Assembly (NCBI GenBank): GCA_900770225.1
Contig: CAAGJU010000198.1
Span: 1-64,000 of the forward strand
Reading direction: 5' to 3'
DNA from: Lachnospiraceae bacterium
Lineage (GTDB): Bacteria; Bacillota; Clostridia; Lachnospirales; Lachnospiraceae
Length of the DNA stretch: 64,000 bases
The first letter of the stretch is position 1. Every line of letters begins with the position of its first letter. Shown here piece after piece: positions 13,318-21,746 of the stretch. The notes beneath the pieces were generated by a model. The model was not told the DNA's origin. It saw nothing but the letters and a program-made list of their open reading frames with translations, and searched no databases. Both the position numbers and the translations under genes were made by a program.

Positions 13318-13680
13318 TATAACTCCCGCCCCGGCTCCAACGGTCCCACAGTCCCTCTCATGGCGTTTTCGGCACGTCATAGAGGCTTATAGTCTGGCTC
13401 TTATTGTAAAGTTGTTCCCTGCGTGGAAAGCCATTGTAATATCACGCCACGCCTACTTTCCACCGCTGGCACGCTGGCAAACCCTCTCACCGCTTGCGTC
13501 AAGGCGCACTTCTCCCGATGGAAACATCGTCCTTTACAAAACACCTGTTATCCGCATACTGCCTTGAACGGTTCCCGACGGTGTTCCGTCACTGGGGCGG
13601 AAAAGTTGTCGTTGTGCAGTTCTGCTCCGTAGCGATAGGCGGAGCGGTGGCCGTACATGTGCGGTTTTCAAAGTACATGC

Positions 13681-13708
13681 TGGGGATTGCTGGGGATTGC
13701 TGGGATAG
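13681..13708. repeat. 10-bp tandem repeat
   Basis: TGGGGATTGC occurs twice in exact tandem (13681-13700) and a third time truncated (TGGGATAG). It lies next to the operator-like site at 13712 and could be an iteron-type binding site. Confidence 0.6.
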
Positions 13709-13711
13709 GGT

Positions 13712-13727
13712 TCACACTAACCGCCAA
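13712..13727. promoter_or_regulatory. Operator-like repeat, copy 1
   Basis: TCACACTAACCGCCAA matches the pattern YCACACTAnnnGCCAR also found inside the spacers of both leftward promoters (13814-13829, 13940-13955). Here it is not within a good promoter; CCGCCA/TGGCGG around it forms a small inverted repeat. Confidence 0.55.
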
Positions 13728-13807
13728 GTGTGGCGGGTTCTCTGCCAGTCATTCAAGGCCCGCAGGTCAAAGCCGTTTTAGCGTTGCCCTCGTTTGACTG
13801 TACTTGG

Positions 13808-13836
13808 AGTATACCACACTAGAGGCCAGTTGTCAA
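13808..13836 (-). promoter_or_regulatory. Strong sigma-A promoter P1 for the leftward arm, with operator
   Basis: On the minus strand TTGACA, a 17-base spacer and TATACT. The spacer contains CTAGTGTGG, part of the repeated operator-like word. First promoter upstream of the 560-nt leader. Confidence 0.85.
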
Positions 13837-13933
13837 GAAAAATTTTTTCGTCCCTCTTGACTGGGACTTCCTATGTTCCCGCCGTCTTGCCGCCGTTGGT
13901 CTGTTTTGCGGTGGTTCCGTTCGGGATGATTGA

Positions 13934-13962
13934 ATGATATCACACTAATAGCCAATTGTCAA
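13934..13962 (-). promoter_or_regulatory. Strong sigma-A promoter P2 for the leftward arm, with operator
   Basis: On the minus strand TTGACA, 17-base spacer, TATCAT. The spacer (ATTGGCTATTAGTGTGA) is nearly the same as that of P1, which spacers normally are not, so a repressor probably binds across -35 and -10. Confidence 0.85.
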
Positions 13963-13992
13963 TGACTTTTTTCAAAATCTCCAAAAAAGTTT

Positions 13993-14127
13993 TGACTGCC
14001 TGCTGACTGCCTGCTGACGGCTCCGACGGCGTCAGGCGTCGACGGCTCCCGCCTGCCCTCTCCTGCCATCTCCTGCCGTCAGGCGCTCCGCCTGCCTATG
14101 GCGGAAAATGGGGGGATACGCCATAGG
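13993..14127. repeat. Dense direct and inverted repeats, possible origin
   Basis: An 11-bp unit TGACTGCCTGC is repeated in tandem (13993-14014), TCTCCTGCC occurs twice (near 14058-14078), GTCAGGCG occurs twice, and CCTATGGCG/CGCCATAGG (14095-14103 and 14119-14127) is a perfect 9-bp inverted repeat. Next to an AT-rich stretch and near replication-type genes, this could be a replication origin or a regulatory array; it holds no gene. Confidence 0.45.
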
Positions 14128-14419
14128 GGGGATGTTTACACCGTGTATGCATCCCAAGCACCGTCCGACTGTTAGTGTCATTCCATCAAAATCTGAATCC
14201 AAATATCCCATCATGATCAAAAACAGAGAAATTCCATCCAACCACAAAAAAAGATCGTAAGCGGCTTTCGAAAAAGTATTAGCAAACCCTTATAATACGA
14301 GTTCATCATAAGCAGTTATAATAGTATAAGAACCACCAGAAATTCAGCAAAAAGTTCATAATTTCTTTAAGTTTCCAACTAAAAAAGAAGGATTTTTTGC
14401 AAATTAGTGCCATTTTTAT
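14128..14419. other. AT-rich intergenic region upstream of the recombinase
   Basis: No ORF of note. Two further TATAAT words on the plus strand (14291-14296, 14317-14322) have poor -35 partners. A+T content rises sharply after 14200, adjacent to the repeat-dense segment. Confidence 0.5.
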
Positions 14420-14448
14420 TTGAAATCCACTCCGTTTTGTGCTATAAT
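14420..14448 (+). promoter_or_regulatory. Sigma-A promoter for the recombinase and rightward genes
   Basis: TTGAAA, 17-base spacer, TATAAT with an upstream TG-like GTGC. Lies 57 bases before the ATG of the tyrosine recombinase. Confidence 0.82.
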
Positions 14449-14505
14449 ACATTTAAAGAATAAGGGAGACGGAACCCGAAAGAAGCAAGCGAAAGGAGTA
14501 CGGAT

Positions 14506-15297
14506 ATGCTTGTAGAATTCCCTGTAAGAGAGACGAGCGCACTTCCGGAGGCGCAGACCATTAGATCCGGGAGGCCGCTGAGAAGACCGGCTGCTGTCCA
14601 CCTGAGTGAGGAAGTGTTCACAGAAGAAGTACCCAAGAAAAGAAAAGAGGCAGCAGACCCACTGAAAGACCCAGATGACATCCTGAAGGTGACAGACTAC
14701 CTGATCAGCCACCATCGCTACCGTGACTACCTACTGTTCGTCATGGGCATCAACCTCGGACTCCGGTGTGGAGACCTGCTGAAGCTGAAAGTTGGCCACC
14801 TGATCTCAGACGATGGAGAATCTTATAGGGATGCCATGATGGTCAGAGAGCAGAAGACGAAGAAGCTTCGGGAGGCCTACCTGAACGATGCTATCTGTGA
14901 CGCCGCAGACCTGTACTTCGCGCACTGCGGTGAGGTATCCATGAATGACTATCTCTTCAAGAGCGACTGCAACCGGGTCAAAGCAAAGGAGGAGCCCATT
15001 ACTGTCCGCAGCGTTGAGAGGATCCTGAAGGAGGTGATCAATGAGGCATGCGGCATCGACATCCACGTTGGGACCCATACCATGAGAAAGACCTTCTCCT
15101 ATCACATCCTCATGAACGCACCAGACAGGACCAGAGCTCTGGAGTTCCTTCAGAAGATCCTGGGACACAGCTCTGCCAGCATCACACTGGCTTATGCCGG
15201 TATCACCCAGGATGAGGTCAGAGACACTTACATGAAGCTGAACCTCGGTCAACACTCCCCATTCCAGTGGCAGCTGAGAGGAAAGTTGGTTGGGTAA
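14506..15297 (+). CDS. Tyrosine recombinase (integrase family), short form
   Basis: 263 residues. The catalytic domain is complete: R87 in GLRCGDLL, H191-T-M-R194, H221 in LGHSS and the nucleophile Y230 (AYAG). The N-terminal core-binding part is very short (about 60 residues), shorter than a classical phage integrase, so it may be a single-purpose resolvase/invertase-like recombinase such as those SPbeta-like phages carry beside their lysogeny genes, or the integrase itself. AAAGGAG precedes the ATG and a good promoter lies upstream. It is followed by a long noncoding, highly structured stretch. Confidence 0.88.
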   Translation: MLVEFPVRETSALPEAQTIRSGRPLRRPAAVHLSEEVFTEEVPKKRKEAADPLKDPDDILKVTDYLISHHRYRDYLLFVMGINLGLRCGDLLKLKVGHLISDDGESYRDAMMVREQKTKKLREAYLNDAICDAADLYFAHCGEVSMNDYLFKSDCNRVKAKEEPITVRSVERILKEVINEACGIDIHVGTHTMRKTFSYHILMNAPDRTRALEFLQKILGHSSASITLAYAGITQDEVRDTYMKLNLGQHSPFQWQLRGKLVG

Positions 15298-15299
15298 CA

Positions 15300-15700
15300 T
15301 ATCCCACGGCCTCCACCTCTGTGGTCCACCTGCCTGAGTATGATCCTATCAAACTGATAAAAGATCGCTCCAGCGACAGCGCTGGTACCACGAGGGGGAC
15401 AAGTTCCGGCGTCCAACCATGTAAAACAGGTAGACACACTGTTCCCACGCGGGGACGATAGGACAGGTGGATAGCTCATCTTTCAAATCGATATAAGAAA
15501 CGGGAGAGGGTGACCTCTACCACTCACGGGAAGGCAGTCCGACCACTTCCCCATCGCTTCCAAGATCGGCGTGTACCTTGACAATGGAATAGCATAGCAG
15601 CAAAGGAAAAACAGACCAGGAGTCTATCCAACATGGTGACTCCGAAAGCACGATCATAGGTCTCTGAGTCGGCTATTTTGACGTATAAGCAAAGTCAAAT
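15300..15700 (+). ncRNA. Candidate large structured noncoding RNA
   Basis: No ORF, yet G+C is gene-like and complementary segments abound. TCCACCTG (15325-15332) plus TCCTATC (15344-15350) pair with the unbroken run 15457-15471 (GATAGGA then CAGGTGGA). Nested hairpins: CCAGCG/CGCTGG (15370-15385) and GTTCCC/GGGGAC (15441-15456). 3' domain: GGAGTC/GACTCC (15619-15643) enclosed by AGACC/GGTCT (15613-15663). TTTGAC/GTCAAA then TTTAA (15677-15702) could end it. Size and phage context resemble the ROOL/GOLLD class of ornate RNAs; the assignment is unproven. Confidence 0.45.
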
Positions 15701-15816
15701 TTAACTACGTTTCCCCGTCTCTTTACCAAGGATCTTATTTCTTATTAGCAGCGATTTTTGGAACTGCCATCTATCCATTGCGTCGCAACAGTTACAGTGA
15801 AAATAGTTAAAATTTT

Positions 15817-15837
15817 TTATCACCATGGTGGTGATAA
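15817..15837 (+). promoter_or_regulatory. Hairpin or operator before the helicase gene
   Basis: TTATCACC-ATGGT-GGTGATAA, an 8-bp stem preceded by a T run and followed by AATTAAATAATTAA. It lies 35 bases before the leader ORF; a repressor operator or a terminator of leftward RNA are both possible. Confidence 0.5.
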
Positions 15838-15871
15838 ATTAAATAATTAACAATCTTTTTGGAGGAAATAA

Positions 15872-15925
15872 ATGGTAAATTTTAAGCAAGCTGGAAGAAC
15901 GCGGAACAGCGAGCGCGTGGCGTGA
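15872..15925 (+). CDS. 17-codon leader peptide coupled to the helicase gene
   Basis: ATG 15872 has the best ribosome site of the region (GGAGGAAATAA) and encodes MVNFKQAGRTRNSERVA before TGA. Its stop overlaps the GTG start of the helicase-like gene (GTGA), which has no ribosome site of its own. Either a coupled leader peptide or the true N-terminus joined by a -1 shift. Confidence 0.5.
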   Translation: MVNFKQAGRTRNSERVA

Positions 15926-17241
15926 TCTACGTCTGCGACGCTATCATGGGCGCCGGGAAGACATCCGCCGCCATCAACTTTATGAACGCGAGACCAACTC
16001 AGAAATTCATCTATGTGACCCCTTTTAATTCCGAGTGCGAGCGGATCAGGGACGCATGCCCTTCCCTGCACTTCCGGATACCGAGCGACGACAAGGCAGA
16101 GTCAAATTACCAGAAGCGGGAAGACTTGAAGGTGCTGATGCGCTCCGGGAAGAATATCGCTATGAGCCATACCCTGCTGTCTCTGTGTGATGACGAGTCC
16201 ATCAAGATCCTGAAAGAACAGCACTACACGATGTTCGTGGACGAGGTACTGAGTATCATGGATGCGATACGGGCGAAGGCGGACGACGTTGTGATGGCGA
16301 TGTCTTCCCAGTGGCTGAAATGCGATACGGAGGATGTAAACAAGCCGAGACGCATTGAGGTCAATGGAGAGTCCAAGAAGTATACCGGCGTTTGGATGCG
16401 GGACATCAAGCTGTACGCGAATAGCCATAAGTTGGTAGCGTTGAAGGATGACCGCGGAAAAGACAGATTATATTGCATGATGATCAACAGCGACATCCTG
16501 ACGGCAGCGGAAGACACCTACATCCTGACTTATATTTTCAAAGCCTCCCCCCTTTACTACCTGCTCAAGATGGATCACATCGACTACAAGGAGGTCGGCA
16601 TATCCCTCGCGCCGGATGGTATGCATCAGTTCTCCATGTCCGGGAACTATGTTCCATCATATATGGCGGATCTGCCGCGAAAGATCCATATCGAGCAAAA
16701 CAAAAAGCTGAACATGGTCGGTGAGCATACCAGCCAGAAGAAGCAAAGGTGGTTCGTGTTATCCGCCGGATGGCAGCATAGGGCCGTTCAGAATCCGGAA
16801 AACGGGAACGCGGAAAAACTGCGAAAGAACCTGAATAATTTCTTCCGGAACATGCATGGATATATACCGGCAAGTGAGCGCCTTTGGACCTGTACGGAGG
16901 AGCTGTCGTCAAAAGTCGCCGCAAAAGGATACTCCAAATCAAGATTCCTTGCGTTCAATGCGAGGGCCGTCAATGGATACCGGAATTGCAGAGCTCTGGC
17001 GTATTGCATGAATGTGTTCATGCCACTGTGGGAAAAACGGTATTTGGAGCAGACGGGCCTGGAAGTAGACGAAGACGCATACGCGCTCTCCGTGATGCTG
17101 CAGTGGATCTGGAGAAGCGCCATCCGTGACGGCGGAGAGATCTGGGTCTATGTGCCGTCAAAACGGATGAGAGAATTGCTGGAAAACTGGATAAAAGAAG
17201 TCAGCGAAGCGGCAAAGGCCGGTTCCGGTCAGGCCGCATAA
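15922..17241 (+). CDS. Superfamily 2 helicase-like ATPase (replication)
   Basis: 439 residues from GTG 15922. Walker A is MGAGKTSAA at residues 9-17 (MIYVCDAIMGAGKT), Walker B is MFVDEV at about 103-108, and SHTLL (after KNIAM) looks like a motif Ia/Ib element. A C-terminal block 'DEDAYALSVMLQWIWRSAIR' and YVPSKRMRELLENWI resembles the end of phage replication ATPases that read 'QWIWRSAIRDG'. Likely an origin or fork helicase; it could also be a terminase-like DNA motor. Translation is probably coupled to the 17-codon ORF that overlaps its start. A short hairpin (GCCCT/AGGGC) follows. Confidence 0.72.
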   Translation: MIYVCDAIMGAGKTSAAINFMNARPTQKFIYVTPFNSECERIRDACPSLHFRIPSDDKAESNYQKREDLKVLMRSGKNIAMSHTLLSLCDDESIKILKEQHYTMFVDEVLSIMDAIRAKADDVVMAMSSQWLKCDTEDVNKPRRIEVNGESKKYTGVWMRDIKLYANSHKLVALKDDRGKDRLYCMMINSDILTAAEDTYILTYIFKASPLYYLLKMDHIDYKEVGISLAPDGMHQFSMSGNYVPSYMADLPRKIHIEQNKKLNMVGEHTSQKKQRWFVLSAGWQHRAVQNPENGNAEKLRKNLNNFFRNMHGYIPASERLWTCTEELSSKVAAKGYSKSRFLAFNARAVNGYRNCRALAYCMNVFMPLWEKRYLEQTGLEVDEDAYALSVMLQWIWRSAIRDGGEIWVYVPSKRMRELLENWIKEVSEAAKAGSGQAA

Positions 17242-17349
17242 AAATGATGCCCTATCCGGCAGGGCTTTACAATACGCCGATGATTTGAATAAGCAGCCAT
17301 CATCTGATGGATGCAGGGCCAAAGACCAATGGCCCGGAAGGATACACAC

Positions 17350-17574
17350 ATGAATATTTGTTCTGACTGCTATTGGAAGGATCAATGCGGTGGACTGACC
17401 ATCTCCGCGTGCTCCGACCACACTCCATTGGAGGATGACGGTTCCGAGGAGGAACTGTATCTGGCAACAGTCAGAGCCGACAACATCACTTACGCGAAGG
17501 CCATTCCCGACGACGATGACGTTGGGAGTGTTCACTATAAATCTCGAAATACAGCACAGCGTTTACACATTTGA
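17350..17574 (+). CDS. 74-aa cysteine-containing protein
   Basis: MNICSDCYWKDQCGGLTISA then CSDHTPLEDDGSEEELYLAT. C4-x2-C7-x5-C13-x7-C21-x2-H24 could bind zinc; the second half is acidic. ATG 17350 is preceded by GGAAGG; an earlier ATG at 17311 lacks a site. It overlaps the start of the RNA polymerase gene by 59 bases. Function unknown. Confidence 0.55.
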   Translation: MNICSDCYWKDQCGGLTISACSDHTPLEDDGSEEELYLATVRADNITYAKAIPDDDDVGSVHYKSRNTAQRLHI

Positions 17575-19328
17575 TACGGCATGCTTTTATACCGACGAGG
17601 AGACGGAGCTGGATCACCGGCTACAGGCTCTCAGAAAGCAGATCAACGACGACAAACACCTCCGCAGCGAGATCATCGCTCTGGAGAAGAAGGGCGGCGG
17701 AGGTGCGGAAGCATCTCCATCCTCCTCCGATCAGAAAACGACACCGGATCCAAGAGCCCATCTGCGCGGAAAGCAACAGAGGGCACGGCGCAAAAGAATG
17801 GATACGGGAGACAGTATTGACGAAAAGCGGTCTCACCTTCTGACGGCACAGGAGCTGAAAGAGATCAACAAAAGCATCCGGGAGACAAAGAATGCCCTCA
17901 AGAAGAAGATCGATGAAAATATGGGGATCGACCGTCATGTCCGCCAGGAGGCTATCTCCCCATATAACATCATCTCTATCTTTGATTCAAATCTGACCAG
18001 ATGCCTGAAAATGAGCACGACGGACGTCAATGATACGCTGATCGTTGTGAAGGTATATTATTTTGGCGTCGCTGAAAACATCATCAAGCGCGGGTTCTAT
18101 ATGAACGGAGAGCATTACGTATTTTTCAGCGCATCTGCCGGACAGATCCGGACAAAGAAATTTGTGGCCATCAAGGAATCTGCCTATCGGGAAGTCATGG
18201 ACGCCCTAACTTGCGGCTTATCTGCAGAAACCATCAATGCCCATGGCGGCGTGAATATCAACAAGTACCTGGCGTATCTGGCTCTGTGTAACAGCGCTAC
18301 GACGTTATGGTCCAAGTTTCCAATTGAAAAAACCATCGTCGTGGATGATTTTGAGACGATGGTGCATGGAACTGTGGATCACATCGACCCATCTACCTAT
18401 ACCATCACACGGCAGGAAACGGATGTTCCTATCACGCACACGGATGGATGCGGCATGATCCTCCCCTCTCTTTCCAAGAAAAACTTTATGCTGCGGGCGC
18501 CATGGGTGAAAGGATTGTTGGCCGTATTCCCGTTCGACCAATTCATCCGGGAGGCAGATCAGCGCGATCCGCTGGTAAATCACGCATTGATCACAGATAT
18601 TTATGGGCAGCAGCACGATGTGTTCAAGGAGGACATTCAGATCATTTTGACCAAGAGCCAGTTCAAGATGTGGAAATACTATTCCAGCTGGAGTGAGTAC
18701 CAGCGGAAGTTCCGCCAATACGGCTGCACGGCGGGAAAATGCAACGAAGAACCGGAGCGCATTGATAACGCCAAATTCAACTACCAGATGCTACAGACGC
18801 TGACAGACATGACAGATGAAGAGCTGTCTAAGATCTGCGAGAAGACGAACAGAAAGCTTCGGGATATGGCATCTGACCGCCAAACGATGCTGCAGGTCTT
18901 TGGTGCTACCAAGAAAACATACAGATTAAATGCCTTTCAGAAAAGCCTTGCCTACTATCCGGAGCTTCTCCAGGACCCATACTGCAGGGCTACACTGCGG
19001 GATCTCAAGAACAGCATTGAACTACAAGCCGTGGCTGGAAGATTAGATATCGACGGGAAATATCTGTTCCTGATACCGGATCTGTATGCCGCTTGTCAGC
19101 ACTGGTTCTGCCATGAGGAAACGCCGCGCGGTCTCCTGAAAGACGGAGAGGTATCTTCCAGGACATTTGCAAAGCATCACAAGCTGGATGTTCTGAGGAG
19201 CCCACACCTGTATAAGGAGCACGCTGTGCGGAGGAACGTATACGAAGAGAATCCGGAAATCCAGAAATGGTTCGCGACAGATGGCATTTATACCAGCAGT
19301 TTTGACCTCATCTCAAAAATTCTTCAGT
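17516..19328 (+). CDS. Single-chain DNA-dependent RNA polymerase (YonO/QDE-1-like), exon 1
   Basis: Residues 1-604 of a 998-residue protein. After a variable, Gly/Lys-rich N-terminus (about 35-110) comes the catalytic-domain approach: YLFLIPDLYAACQHWFC near residue 515 and DVLRSPHLYKEH near 558, which correspond to the beta-barrel and the 'R-N-P-x-x-x-x-x-D' strand in the QDE-1/YonO lineage. The frame then hits a stop 17 bases inside a group I intron. ATG 17516 lies in the previous gene without a good ribosome site, so the start is uncertain by some codons. YonO-type enzymes transcribe late phage genes; that role here is inferred. Confidence 0.8.
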
Positions 19329-20298
19329 GGACGATAACTTGCTGAACCAGTCGGAAACGGCTGGATATAAAACTCTGTGAACCGGTACATGCCGGGTGTG
19401 GGCATTAGCCTGCTAACGGGGGAAATCCAAACGGACAATCCCGTGCGAAGTCTCACGTTCTTGGAAATTTTTATCCAAGGAGTTTTCATGGAAAATTTTA
19501 AAGAGTTGAACTATCGAGGAACTGACCTTTTGGTTGGTGATTGTGGAACCATATACCGTGATGGGAGATTAGCGCATCAAACTGAAACGCCTGATGGCTA
19601 TCTGCAAATTTACATTCCAGGAAGCAGTATTAAGGTTCATCGATTAGTAGCGATGTGCTTCGTTCCTGGGCAATCAGATGATAGAAACGAAGTCAACCAC
19701 AAAGACTTCAACAGAAAAAACAATTGTTCCTCGAACCTAGAGTGGATGACACACGCTGAAAATGTACAATATTCCGCACAAGCAGGAAGAAAAAGTGATA
19801 TTACAGGATATAAAAATCCAAATTGGGGAAATAACACCCTGCATAAGAAATACGCGAATGACCCGGAATTAGCTCAAATATGCCAAAGTCGACCAGGATC
19901 GCGGAATGGACGCGCGACACCAGTTGACATTTATAGAGCGTGTGATGGCGAAGAAGAATTTATAGGTCATTTTGAATATCTCGGAGAAGCCGCGACATAT
20001 ATGAACGCGAATTATGGGTTCTCTGAAAATCCAGAGGTATTTCGACAGGGTGTTCGACAGAGCATCAAAAGAGGTTCCCCATACAAAGGGTTCATTTTCA
20101 AAAAGGAAGCATCTTAATTATAAATCCATGAACGTGAGAAACGTATAACGACTATCGAACGGATACTGCCGTGGACACGGTCTATTGGCAGGAATAACCA
20201 AGTAGAGTAGCCGTCTGGTGAAATTCCAGGCGGCGAAGTGCAGAGCACCTAAACCCGCGAGGGCATGGTGAAGATATAGTCTGGCGCCTATTTTATGG
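19329..20298 (+). ncRNA. Group I intron in the RNA polymerase gene
   Basis: 970 nt. The 5' splice site follows U19328: exon UUCAGU pairs with intron GCUGAA (19341-19346), including the U-G pair that marks a group I splice site. The intron ends at G20298. Conserved core words are present, for example GAAGATATAGTCTGG near the 3' end and AACGGGGGAAATCC near the 5' side. Splicing gives ILQ-C-VVDNDGD with one continuous frame. An HNH endonuclease lies inside. Confidence 0.88.
19488..20117 (+). CDS. HNH homing endonuclease in the RNA polymerase intron
   Basis: 209 residues from ATG 19488 (AAGGAG upstream). Residues about 50-95 carry VHRLVAMCFVPG, NEVNHKDFNRKNN and SSNLEWMTHAENV, the classic HNH_3 arrangement (His, Asn-His, Asn-Leu-Glu-Trp). 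The C-terminal half ends with FEYLGEAATYMN, RQSIKRGSPYKGFIFK, a NUMOD-type DNA-recognition tail. It would cut intronless alleles of the polymerase gene and spread the intron. It lies wholly inside the intron and does not touch its core. Confidence 0.9.
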   Translation: MENFKELNYRGTDLLVGDCGTIYRDGRLAHQTETPDGYLQIYIPGSSIKVHRLVAMCFVPGQSDDRNEVNHKDFNRKNNCSSNLEWMTHAENVQYSAQAGRKSDITGYKNPNWGNNTLHKKYANDPELAQICQSRPGSRNGRATPVDIYRACDGEEEFIGHFEYLGEAATYMNANYGFSENPEVFRQGVRQSIKRGSPYKGFIFKKEAS

Positions 20299-21482
20299 GC
20301 GTCGTTGACAACGACGGAGATAAAAGCCTCGTCTGTACAGATCCAACCATCATCGCCGCCGCGGAGAGGAATTGCGCGGATGTCGTTCCGCTTTACTATC
20401 CGATGGCGAAGGCAGGGGCCGTCCAGATCACGCCAGAAGCGAAGTATAACGGCATGGTCGCTGCATGGACTGGAGGCAACATTGGAGAGATCTCCAATGC
20501 CATTACAAAAATCTGGTCCAATCCGGAGCCAGATGTGGATGCGGTCAAGATCCTTGTGATGGAGAACAACTTCGTGATCGATTATGCGAAGACCTTATTC
20601 AAGCCAACCAGACCGCCTGAATGGGATGAGCGGATCAAGGCGGCTGTATCAGGACGTGTTCCACGGTTCTTTATTTACGCGAAGGATAAAGAAACGACCC
20701 AGTGTGAGGAGGCGAATGGATCCTGCGTCAACAGATTAGCAGACCATATCCAGTCTTATAAATTTGACTTTAAGAAAAAACAGCTTGGGTCCTTCGATTA
20801 TAAAAAGCTGATGCACGACCCTGAGATCGAGATCGGTCCAAAAGAGCGTAAACTCATCAAAGAGTATGAGACGGCCGTTCGGCAGATTGGAGACTACAAC
20901 ATCGGCATTGCGGAGGAAAAGAACCGGTATGTGGAGATCATCAAGTCCATCCGGAGAAGCCTGTCCAGATACGGAGATGACCAGTATGTGACGGATGTAC
21001 TCGTCAAGGAATTATTCGGCGAGCGGAATGCCCTGAGAAAAGCATCCTTATGGGAAGCATACGGCGACGTGATCTATAAGAACCTGCTGGACAACAAAGC
21101 CGGAGATCAGCGCATGTGCCAGCGATGCGGTACGCGGTTCACGATCATGTATCCGCATCAATGCCTTTGCAAGGAGTGCTCAGCGGAAGGACGCCGTGTT
21201 CCCATCGATATTCCGGACGCGTTTTGTATCGAGTGTGGGAGAAAGTTCAAGCCGTCAGATCTGAAGCAGACACGATGCCCGGTATGTCAATGGATGATGG
21301 ATAACCCAGTGACTATAGAGCCGGAGCAGAAAATCAAGCATTGCGCTGTATGCGGATCCCCATTCAGCGTCAAAGCAAAAGGTCGCGGGAATCGCGGATC
21401 GCTATGCGATTATTGCAGGAGAGAGCTCCGATTGGATACAAAACGCAGATGGGCCAATAAATCAAGGGCTAAAAAGCGATGA
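20299..21482 (+). CDS. Single-chain RNA polymerase, exon 2 (catalytic DxDGD and zinc fingers)
   Basis: Residues 605-998. It opens with C-VVDNDGDKSL, so the metal-binding DxDGD motif (D608-N-D610-G-D612) is the first thing after the intron. Then AKAGAVQITPEAKYNGMVAA and a helical middle. The last 120 residues hold at least three Cys clusters: CQRCG/CKEC, CIECG/CPVC and CAVCG/CDYC, zinc ribbons likely to bind nucleic acid, then a basic end (KRRWANKSRAKKR). DxDGD is shared by YonO, crAss-like phage and eukaryotic RdRP-type polymerases. A very strong terminator follows. Confidence 0.85.
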
Positions 21483-21509
21483 ATTAGTGTCTACATTTTG
21501 TACTTTTTG

Positions 21510-21552
21510 GAAAACCCGGAAACCATTGCGGCGCAATGGTTTCCGGGTTTTC
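21510..21552 (+). terminator. Very strong rho-independent terminator after the RNA polymerase gene
   Basis: A 19-bp perfect stem (21510-21528 with 21534-21552) with a 5-base loop, then TGCGTTTTT and a second T run. It separates middle genes from the late operon, so the late genes must start from a new promoter between 21553 and 21746, perhaps one read by the phage polymerase; TATTAT at about 21627-21632 is the only sigma-A-like word seen. Confidence 0.9.
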
Positions 21553-21746
21553 TGCGTTTTTGGCTGTTTTTAAAAACCTAGTAATTGCAAGGGTTTGCTG
21601 GTTTTTTCAATTTTTATTTTTTCACTATTATGGAGAGGATGCGCGATTTACACATGATGCGCTAACTTTTATACAGAAACGGCGGGGCTCTGCCCCGCCC
21701 ATTTCCATCTTCTCCAAATTGAGATAAAAGGAATGAAACAATCACA

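Larger units (their letters stand above)
13238..13800 (-). ncRNA. Long structured 5' leader of the leftward operon
   Basis: Between the twin promoters and ATG 13237 there is no ORF with a proper ribosome site; the best frames are 15-29 codons. The RNA can form several stems: CTTTCCAC with GTGGAAAG (13423-13463), GCTCCG with CGGAGC (13624-13645) and GACGG with CCGTC. G+C is higher than in the genes. It may be a cis-regulatory leader or a separate ncRNA; no known riboswitch motif was recognised. Confidence 0.45.

Noticed and set aside
12623..13567. Plus-strand frame of 314 codons
   Set aside because: Antisense to the 295-aa gene with GC-biased third positions, which create long shadow frames; no ribosome site.
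13681..13708. Possible CRISPR repeat
   Set aside because: Ten-base units in direct contact with no spacers; no other array-like repeat was found in the window.
13238..15900. Arbitrium (AimP/AimR) lysogeny switch, as in SPbeta-type phages
   Set aside because: No TPR-type receptor gene or signal-peptide precursor is visible in the control region or elsewhere in the window.
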